Assembly (NCBI GenBank): GCA_965232285.1
Contig: CBDDPL010000004.1
Span: 2,356,001 to 2,420,000 of the forward strand
Length of the DNA stretch: 64,000 nt
From: Denitrobaculum sp965232285
GTDB lineage: Bacteria; Pseudomonadota; Alphaproteobacteria; Kiloniellales; Kiloniellaceae
Direction of reading: 5' to 3'
Below are positions 59,040 to 64,000 of the stretch, in pieces; position 1 is the first letter of the stretch; each line of letters begins with the position of its first letter. The notes beneath the pieces were generated by a model that saw only the letters and a program-made list of their open reading frames with translations, was not told the DNA's origin and did no database searches. The translations under genes were made by a program, and so were the position numbers.

Positions 59040-60338
59040 CTATTGCTCGATCCGGGGCGTCGAGACGAGCTCCCGGAAATTGAAGAGGCGCAGGTAGAAG
59101 AGGCTCGCCGCGATACCGATGACCACCAGCACCAGCGCGAAGGCAGCACCGAAACCATAGAGCAGATTGCCGCCGTAGTTACTGAGCGCGGTGTGGTAAG
59201 CCGCCAGCGCCCAGACCTCCGTGGCGCGCCCGGGACCGCCGTCCGTCGCCAGCAGGATGTACTCAAAGGAGGTCAGCAGCGAAAGGGTCTGATAAGAGGT
59301 GATGAAGAGGATCGGCCAGCGCAACTGCGGCAGGATGATGTGTCGGACCTGTTGCCAGCGATTGGCGCCGTCAACTTCGCTGGCGTAGAGCATGGAGATG
59401 GGGATGGCCTTGATGGCGCTGGAGAAGAGGATCATGCCCAGCGACGCCCCGACGAAGCCGTTGATCAGCACGATCACCACCCAGGCATTGAGCGACGTGT
59501 CCAGCATCCAGTTCTTGGGCGGTACACCGAAGAGGCCCGCGGTCGAGGAGATGAAACCGGTGTCCCAGGTGAACCACTTCCACATCAGGATGTAGAGCAC
59601 TGGCGGCAGGATGCGTGGCAGGAACCAGATGGTCCGGAAGGTCGCGGCCAGTCCCGCCGGCAGGTAGAAGGTGGCGATGGCGAGGAAGAGACCGAAGCCG
59701 ACGTTGAAGGCCAGGGTCAGGGATACGTAGAGAGCGGTGTTCAGGGCATAGCGCAGGGAAGACGGCAGGGTGAAGAGAAGCTTCATGTTCTCCGTGGTCC
59801 AGGTCCAGCCGGTATAGGCCTGGTCTACCAGTACCTCCCGGTCCGCCGGATCGATCTCGCCTTCCTCCAGAGCGTTGCGGAAGCTGACCTCATCGGGAAA
59901 ACGTTCATTCAACAGGGAACGTTTGAAGAGCTCCGCTGCCGCTTTGCGTTCCCGGGTCGAGCGGATGCGCTTTCGCAGCTCCTTAAGCGCGCGTTCCATG
60001 TCCCGACGCGAGGCAAAGCTTTCGCCGAGAAATCTGTCACTCAGTTCAGCGGCCCGTTCGGCGCCGAAGGCTTCACCAAAGGCCGCGAGTCCTTTCTCGT
60101 CCACGCGGTAACCGGCCTTCTGCAGCTTGTCGAGTGTGGCCTTGCCGATCCGGCCGTCTGCAAGCTGGCGCACCGAGGTCTGCGATAGCAGATATGCGCC
60201 GCCGGTCACACCGGTCGAGGTGCTCATGTTGGTGAAGGCGAAGAAGACGGTGAGAATCACCGGCGCCAGGAAAAACAGCACCACCACCAGAATGGCGGGT
60301 GCCAGGAACCCCAGCCCGAGCCAGTTGAAGCGCTGCAT
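59040..60338 (-). CDS. ABC transporter permease (UgpA/MalF type) with a large extracytoplasmic insertion
   Basis: About 432 residues, longer than the usual 290-310 of UgpA-type permeases. The first helix (GLGFLAPAILVVVLFFLAPVILTVFFAF) is followed, from about residue 38 to 175, by a charged insert rich in Arg, Lys, Glu and Ala (RIGKATLDKLQKAGYRV; SRRDMERALKELRKRIRSTRERK). Five further helices carry the EAA loop ALYASEVDGANRWQQVRHIILPQLRWPILF. MalF has an insert in the same place that grips the binding protein, but this one looks helical. The ATG at 60338 follows GGGGGC. Confidence 0.9.
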   Translation of the reverse strand: MQRFNWLGLGFLAPAILVVVLFFLAPVILTVFFAFTNMSTSTGVTGGAYLLSQTSVRQLADGRIGKATLDKLQKAGYRVDEKGLAAFGEAFGAERAAELSDRFLGESFASRRDMERALKELRKRIRSTRERKAAAELFKRSLLNERFPDEVSFRNALEEGEIDPADREVLVDQAYTGWTWTTENMKLLFTLPSSLRYALNTALYVSLTLAFNVGFGLFLAIATFYLPAGLAATFRTIWFLPRILPPVLYILMWKWFTWDTGFISSTAGLFGVPPKNWMLDTSLNAWVVIVLINGFVGASLGMILFSSAIKAIPISMLYASEVDGANRWQQVRHIILPQLRWPILFITSYQTLSLLTSFEYILLATDGGPGRATEVWALAAYHTALSNYGGNLLYGFGAAFALVLVVIGIAASLFYLRLFNFRELVSTPRIEQ

Positions 60339-60429
60339 CGCTGCCCCCAATAAGCCGGTCAGTTCGACCGGCGTCGTCAACGCAGGAGATGAGGAGCAGG
60401 GAGTCACCTCCCCGCCCCTTTCAGAGATG

Positions 60430-61785
60430 TCAGCGAACGATCAGTTCGTCGCCAAGCTTGGCCTTGAGTTCGGCTTCCACTTCGGCCACCGCGTCAGCCG
60501 GAGACTTCACGCCGGTCCAGGCCGCTTCCAGCCCCTTCCAGAGCGCTTCGGAGAAAGCGCCGTACTGCAGGTGGTTGGGTTGGGCGTTGGCAGAACCCAG
60601 CAGCCGGTCGGTCGCTTCGGAGGCCCAGCGGTCGTTGGCATAGAGTTCGATGTTCGACTGCTCACGGGCGATGCCCAGGTGCGCCGACTTGATGGCGTGC
60701 AGCGAGTTGAGCCGCGGCTCAGACGCGATCTTCACCAGTTGCGCCGCGATGTCCTCGGCGTCTTCGTCCGGCTGATCGGTGATCAGATAGACCAGCGGAT
60801 GGGTGATGGTGTTAGGCCGGCCCTTAGCGTTACCTGCCGGGATCAGCGTGAACTCGATGGTCCCAAAGAAGTCTTCGTTGCCTTCCTTGCCGGTGTAGCG
60901 CGCGTAGTGCCAGGTGCCACCGTGCCAGAGCGCGGCTTTGCCGTTGGCGACCTCGTTGTACCACTGGCCCCAGTCCGTGCCGATGTGGTTCTTACGGGTC
61001 ACGCCGGCGGCCACGGCATCGACGAAGAACTGATAGGTCTCGGTCATGGCCTGTCGATCGAGGATCAGCTTACCGCTCTCGAGATCCTGCAGTTCGCCAC
61101 CGAAGGACTGATAGAACTGGGCGTAGTCAGGGCCGTTGGAGACGCGGGGATAAAATCCGTACCCCTTCTCGACAGCGCCGGCCTCGACGGCTTTCTTGGC
61201 GTCTTCCAGAACGTTGGCCAATGTGTAGTCGCCGTTCGCCACCCGCTCCGGCAGCGCGTCGATATCCTTATCGCTGTATCCGATCTTGCGCATGGTGTCC
61301 TTCCAGAAGAAGAACGGACGGCTCTCGGCGTCCTGCGGCAGGCCCCACTGCACGCCGTCGTAGGCAGCGATCTCCAGCAGGTTCGGATAGAGGTTATTGA
61401 TCGGCCAGGCATCCAGGTCGAGATAGTTTTCGACCGGCACGATATAGCCGGCCTGGCTCCAGGGCGCGATGTCGAGGTGGCTGGTCACCACGATGTTGGG
61501 CGCCGTCCCCGCTTCCGCGGCAAGGGTCACGGCCTGCTTGAACTCATCCCAGCCGCCGAAGTCGCGTTTCTTCTCGACGGTGATCTTCAGTTCCTCGCCC
61601 ATGATCGCGTATTCGCGCGTGAGCATATCGGCGGCCATTTCGATGGCATCGAGCCGGTAGGAGTCGTTTTCGTTCGAGCCGCCGGCCCAGACGGTGATGG
61701 TCAGATCCTTCGCCGCCGCCGTGGTTACGGTCATGGCCGCAAAGACCGACGCTAGGGTCATGGTGCGCAGATTAAGAGTGGTCAT
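60430..61785 (-). CDS. Periplasmic solute-binding protein, family 1 (UgpB-like)
   Basis: 451 residues. Signal peptide MTTLNLRTMTLASVFAAMTVTTAAA, then a family-1 binding fold: DLTITVWAGGSNENDSYRLDAIEMAADML, NIVVTSHLDIAPWSQAGYIVPVENYLDL, GVQWGLPQDAESRPFFFWKDTMRKIGY, AALWHGGTWHYARY. Family members bind maltose, glycerol 3-phosphate, glycerophosphodiesters or inositol phosphates. The co-encoded phosphodiesterase makes a glycerophosphodiester or glycerophosphoinositol the likely ligand; this is inference. It is the first gene of the operon and lies downstream of a perfect LacI-type operator. Confidence 0.92.
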   Translation of the reverse strand: MTTLNLRTMTLASVFAAMTVTTAAAKDLTITVWAGGSNENDSYRLDAIEMAADMLTREYAIMGEELKITVEKKRDFGGWDEFKQAVTLAAEAGTAPNIVVTSHLDIAPWSQAGYIVPVENYLDLDAWPINNLYPNLLEIAAYDGVQWGLPQDAESRPFFFWKDTMRKIGYSDKDIDALPERVANGDYTLANVLEDAKKAVEAGAVEKGYGFYPRVSNGPDYAQFYQSFGGELQDLESGKLILDRQAMTETYQFFVDAVAAGVTRKNHIGTDWGQWYNEVANGKAALWHGGTWHYARYTGKEGNEDFFGTIEFTLIPAGNAKGRPNTITHPLVYLITDQPDEDAEDIAAQLVKIASEPRLNSLHAIKSAHLGIAREQSNIELYANDRWASEATDRLLGSANAQPNHLQYGAFSEALWKGLEAAWTGVKSPADAVAEVEAELKAKLGDELIVR

Positions 61786-61802
61786 CCGGTCCTCCGCTGC
61801 TT

Positions 61803-61820
61803 TGTCGTTGCTTTACGACA
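61803..61820. promoter_or_regulatory. Inverted repeat near the binding-protein start
   Basis: TGTCGT (61803-61808) and ACGACA (61815-61820) are perfect 6-bp arms around TGCTTT, just upstream of the binding-protein ATG at 61785. It may be a second regulator site or a leader hairpin. Confidence 0.45.
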
Positions 61821-61836
61821 TAAAGATTGCGCGAAT

Positions 61837-61852
61837 TTGCACACGTGTGCAA
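61837..61852. promoter_or_regulatory. Perfect LacI-type operator for the phosphodiester operon
   Basis: TTGCACACGTGTGCAA is a fully symmetrical 16-bp palindrome with the central CG typical of LacI-family sites. It is placed 52 bases upstream of the binding-protein start codon. The LacI regulator encoded at the end of the same operon is the natural ligand. Confidence 0.85.
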
Positions 61853-62031
61853 TACACAAGATACGCGGAGACTGTGACAGTATTAATACAGCTCGCGGGA
61901 ATTTCTGTTGCACGAGGCAGCAGCGCGGGCGGCCGCCGTCCGGCTGTGGCCCGACAGCTTCCCTCTTTCTCCCCGGCGTCAATGCTTTATCCTGTCGGCT
62001 TCCCGAACGACTCCCCGAAAGGCCAAACCAC

Positions 62032-63129
62032 GTGGAAACCGAACTCCAAGCCTGTTTCTCCGCCGACTACGCCTCAGCTCGCCAAAGGTTCCTGACGCAC
62101 TGCCGGCAGTTGGATTTAGAGGTGAAGTCTTACGGCAATCCCAATCTGGGGCCGAATGGTGAGGAACTGGCCTGCGATACGGCCTGGGTGGGACCAAAGG
62201 AGGCGCGCAAGGTAATCGTCACCCTTTCGGCCACCCATGGTGTCGAGGGTTTCTGCGGGTCCGGCGCGCAACTGGACTGGATGCGCAACAAGGGGCCGGA
62301 GACTTTGCCCGAAGGGATCGCGATGCTGATCATTCACGCGATCAATCCGCACGGTTTCGCCTGGCTGCGCCGGGTCACCGAAGAGGGCTGCGACCTGAAC
62401 CGCAACTGGATCGACTTCGATCAGCCGCCCCCGGAAAACCCGGGTTTTGAGGAACTGCGCGATGTTCTCCTGCCCGCCGCGCTCTCAGGCCCGGTCCTGG
62501 AGCAAGCGGAAGAGAGAATCGCCGCCTGGCGCGCCGAGCATGGGGAAACGGCCTTCCATGTCGCGCGCGGCGGCGGCCAGTACAGTCATCCGGAAGGCAT
62601 GTTCTATGGTGGCAGTGGCCCGACCTGGTCACGCCGCACCCTCGAAAGCATCATGCGCGACTACGATCTGGCGCAGCGAGATCAGGTGGCCATCATCGAT
62701 TACCACACCGGCCTCGGTCCTTTCGGTTATGGCGAACCCATCTGCGGCAACAAGCCGGAAACACCGGGTCATCAGCGCGCCAAGGCCTGGTACGGGCAAT
62801 CCCTGACCGAACCGGACCTCGGCACTTCCTCCTCGGTGCCCAAGGTCGGCCTCTCGGAATTCGGCTGGACCCGCATCGTCGGTGATATCCACACTTATGT
62901 GGCACTGGAATATGGCACCTATCCGCCGGACGCCGGACGTATAGCGCTGCGGGCGGACCACTGGCTCCACGCGCGCGGCGCCGTCGACTGGCAGTCGGAA
63001 GAAACCAGAAGCATCAAGAAACGTCTCAAGAACCACTACTATCCGGGCACGCCGGACTGGCAGGAGATGGTGATCTTCCGCAGCCGTATGATCCTTCGCC
63101 AGGCACAGCGCGGCCTCAGCGAAGGTTAG
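62032..63129 (+). CDS. DUF2817 protein (M14-type peptidase-like)
   Basis: 365 residues of the DUF2817 family, related to zinc carboxypeptidases. Seen: VTLSATHGVEGFCGSGAQ near residue 65 (His-x2-Glu metal motif), IHAINPHGFAWLRRVTEEGCDLNRNWIDF, AIIDYHTGLGPFGYGEPI, and LEYGTYPP. The DLNRNW and DYHTG blocks match carboxypeptidase and succinylglutamate desuccinylase-type substrate/metal sites. Start: GTG at 62032, with AAAGG upstream; no conserved sequence lies before it. It lies five bases before kynB, so it belongs to the kynurenine operon, perhaps releasing amino acids from conjugates. Activity is not proven for this family. Confidence 0.87.
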   Translation: METELQACFSADYASARQRFLTHCRQLDLEVKSYGNPNLGPNGEELACDTAWVGPKEARKVIVTLSATHGVEGFCGSGAQLDWMRNKGPETLPEGIAMLIIHAINPHGFAWLRRVTEEGCDLNRNWIDFDQPPPENPGFEELRDVLLPAALSGPVLEQAEERIAAWRAEHGETAFHVARGGGQYSHPEGMFYGGSGPTWSRRTLESIMRDYDLAQRDQVAIIDYHTGLGPFGYGEPICGNKPETPGHQRAKAWYGQSLTEPDLGTSSSVPKVGLSEFGWTRIVGDIHTYVALEYGTYPPDAGRIALRADHWLHARGAVDWQSEETRSIKKRLKNHYYPGTPDWQEMVIFRSRMILRQAQRGLSEG

Positions 63130-63133
63130 TCCG

Positions 63134-63766
63134 ATGAAGCTCTGGGACATTACGCAGCCTCTGCGCCCCGGCCTGCCAGTCTGGCCCGGAGATACCGAAT
63201 ATCAGGAAGAGCGCACCTGGGAGATCAGCGAGGCCTGTCCGGTCAATGTCTCGAAGGTCACCCTTTCGACCCATAGCGGCACACACGCCGATGCCCCCCT
63301 GCACTACGATCCGAAGGGCCTAGCATCCGGCTCGGTGGATCTGAGTTTCTATCTGGGGCCTTGCCGCCTGCTAGACGTCACCGCGAGCAAGGGTCTGGTC
63401 TCGCCCGCCGAGGTCACAGCCGCACTCGACCGGCCGGTCGAGCGTCTGCTCCTGAAGACTTATCACAAAAGCCCCCTGGAGCAGTGGGATGCGAACTTCA
63501 CCGCCGTTGCCCCTGAGACCATCGAGGCGCTCGCAGCGGCCGGCACCCGTCTGATCGGAATCGACACACCGTCTCTCGACCCGCAGGATTCCAAAAGCCT
63601 GGAGTCACACCATGCGGTGCGCCGGGCCGGCATGGCCATCCTCGAGGGACTGGTCCTGGATAGTGTGCCACCCGGCGATTATGAACTGATCGCCCTGCCC
63701 CTTAAACTCGCCAACCTGGATGCGGCCTCCGTGCGCGCCGTTTTGAGAGGACCACTCGTCCCGTGA
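63134..63766 (+). CDS. kynB: Kynurenine formamidase
   Basis: 210 residues of the cyclase family of metal-dependent hydrolases. The motif STHSGTHADAPLHYDPKG (residues 45-62) gives the H-x-G-T-H-x-D-x-P-x-H zinc site, with further residues in LESHHAVRRAGMAILEGLVLD. The enzyme hydrolyses N-formylkynurenine to kynurenine and formate. The following gene is kynureninase, overlapping by 4 bases (GTGA), which confirms the pathway. This is the anthranilate branch of tryptophan breakdown. Tryptophan dioxygenase is not in the window and may lie beyond the right edge. Confidence 0.95.
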   Translation: MKLWDITQPLRPGLPVWPGDTEYQEERTWEISEACPVNVSKVTLSTHSGTHADAPLHYDPKGLASGSVDLSFYLGPCRLLDVTASKGLVSPAEVTAALDRPVERLLLKTYHKSPLEQWDANFTAVAPETIEALAAAGTRLIGIDTPSLDPQDSKSLESHHAVRRAGMAILEGLVLDSVPPGDYELIALPLKLANLDAASVRAVLRGPLVP

Positions 63767-64000
63767 CCAACATGACCCGAGAAGACGTCCTGAACTGGGA
63801 CAGTGACGATCCCCTCGCCGCACTGCGCAGTCAGTTCCAGCTCCCAGCCAACATCATCTATCTGGACGGCAACTCGCTGGGCCCCCTGCCCCGCCGCACC
63901 AGCGCGCGGATCACCAAGGTCGTGGAAGAGGAATGGGGCGAGGATCTGATCCGAAGCTGGAACAAGCATGGCTGGATCGACCTGCCGCAGCGCTGCGGCA
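63763..64000 (+). CDS. kynU: Kynureninase, 5' part (cut by window end)
   Basis: The first 79 codons are visible: MTNMTREDVLNWDSDDPLAALRSQFQ, then IYLDGNSLGPLP and VVEEEWGEDLIRSWNKHGWIDLP. LDGNSLGP and EWGEDLIRSWN are hallmarks of kynureninase, a PLP enzyme that cleaves kynurenine to anthranilate and alanine. The PLP lysine lies beyond the window. Start may be the GTG at 63763, overlapping the kynB stop, or the ATG at 63772. Partial only because of the window edge. Confidence 0.93.
   Translation, partial: MTNMTREDVLNWDSDDPLAALRSQFQLPANIIYLDGNSLGPLPRRTSARITKVVEEEWGEDLIRSWNKHGWIDLPQRCG

Noticed and set aside
58692..60188. A 498-codon plus-strand frame opposite the two permease genes
   Set aside because: It is antisense to clear permeases. 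The composition (Gln/Arg/Asp/Glu-rich) is typical of such shadows.

Overview
The window reads as one high-GC chromosomal segment of an alphaproteobacterium, most likely a marine or saline Rhodospirillales-type organism. The evidence is a HemB that lacks the zinc cysteines, TonB and ECF-sigma iron signalling, PEP-CTERM exported proteins, many sugar and compatible-solute transporters, and LysR/LacI/SorC regulators. This placement is an inference; there is no rRNA or tRNA in the window to anchor it. Coding density is high. A few genes stand out by visibly lower GC: 3215-3676, 13481-14149 and 21033-21746. I see no CRISPR array, no insertion sequence and no integrase.

Layout. 0-4 kb: a small DUF protein, an O-acetylhomoserine sulfhydrylase, hemB, then a lower-GC secreted hypothetical followed by a duplicated remnant of the hemB 3' end. 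3.9-13.5 kb: two divergent arms of one carbohydrate regulon. The minus arm holds a split transketolase, an FGGY kinase, a SorC regulator and an SDR. The plus arm holds an Rbs-type ABC importer and a second SDR. The shared promoter region carries AT-rich palindromes. 13.5-20.6 kb: an orphan YopT-like (C58) cysteine peptidase, a TIM-barrel/cupin fusion with a PdxA homologue, a FabI-like reductase, a BCCT transporter and a LysR regulator divergent from a DUF1127 protein. 21-29 kb: a two-partner secretion cassette (LuxR-type regulator, TpsB, TpsA) whose last gene is translationally coupled to TpsA and has an HNH-like signature.

29-34 kb: a DUF533 protein, an enolase-superfamily gene broken by one in-frame amber codon, a TetR regulator, and a phytanoyl-CoA-dioxygenase-like gene divergent from a LacI regulator across two perfect operators. 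33.7-38.2 kb: three PEP-CTERM proteins around a rare 7TM receptor fused to an AraC DNA-binding domain. 38.6-47 kb: a methyltransferase, a LysR, and a complete Fur-box-controlled iron-uptake signalling operon (FecI-like, FecR-like, TonB receptor, DUF3325, small membrane protein, PepSY-TM protein). 47-54 kb: a universal stress protein behind an FNR-type box, DUF4112, an odd cysteine-rich Crp/Fnr protein, a porin, a chemoreceptor, a YceI-like protein, and a globin divergent from a LysR.

54.7-61.8 kb: an import-and-hydrolysis operon for a phosphodiester (binding protein, two permeases, ATPase, tandem glycerophosphodiester phosphodiesterase, LacI regulator) with a perfect LacI-type operator upstream. 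62-64 kb: a DUF2817 peptidase-like protein followed by kynB and the start of kynU, i.e. tryptophan/kynurenine degradation running off the window edge. The strongest leads for something undescribed are the TpsA-coupled HNH-like gene, the orphan C58 peptidase, the membrane AraC receptor among PEP-CTERM genes, and the TIM/cupin-PdxA-FabI-like cluster.
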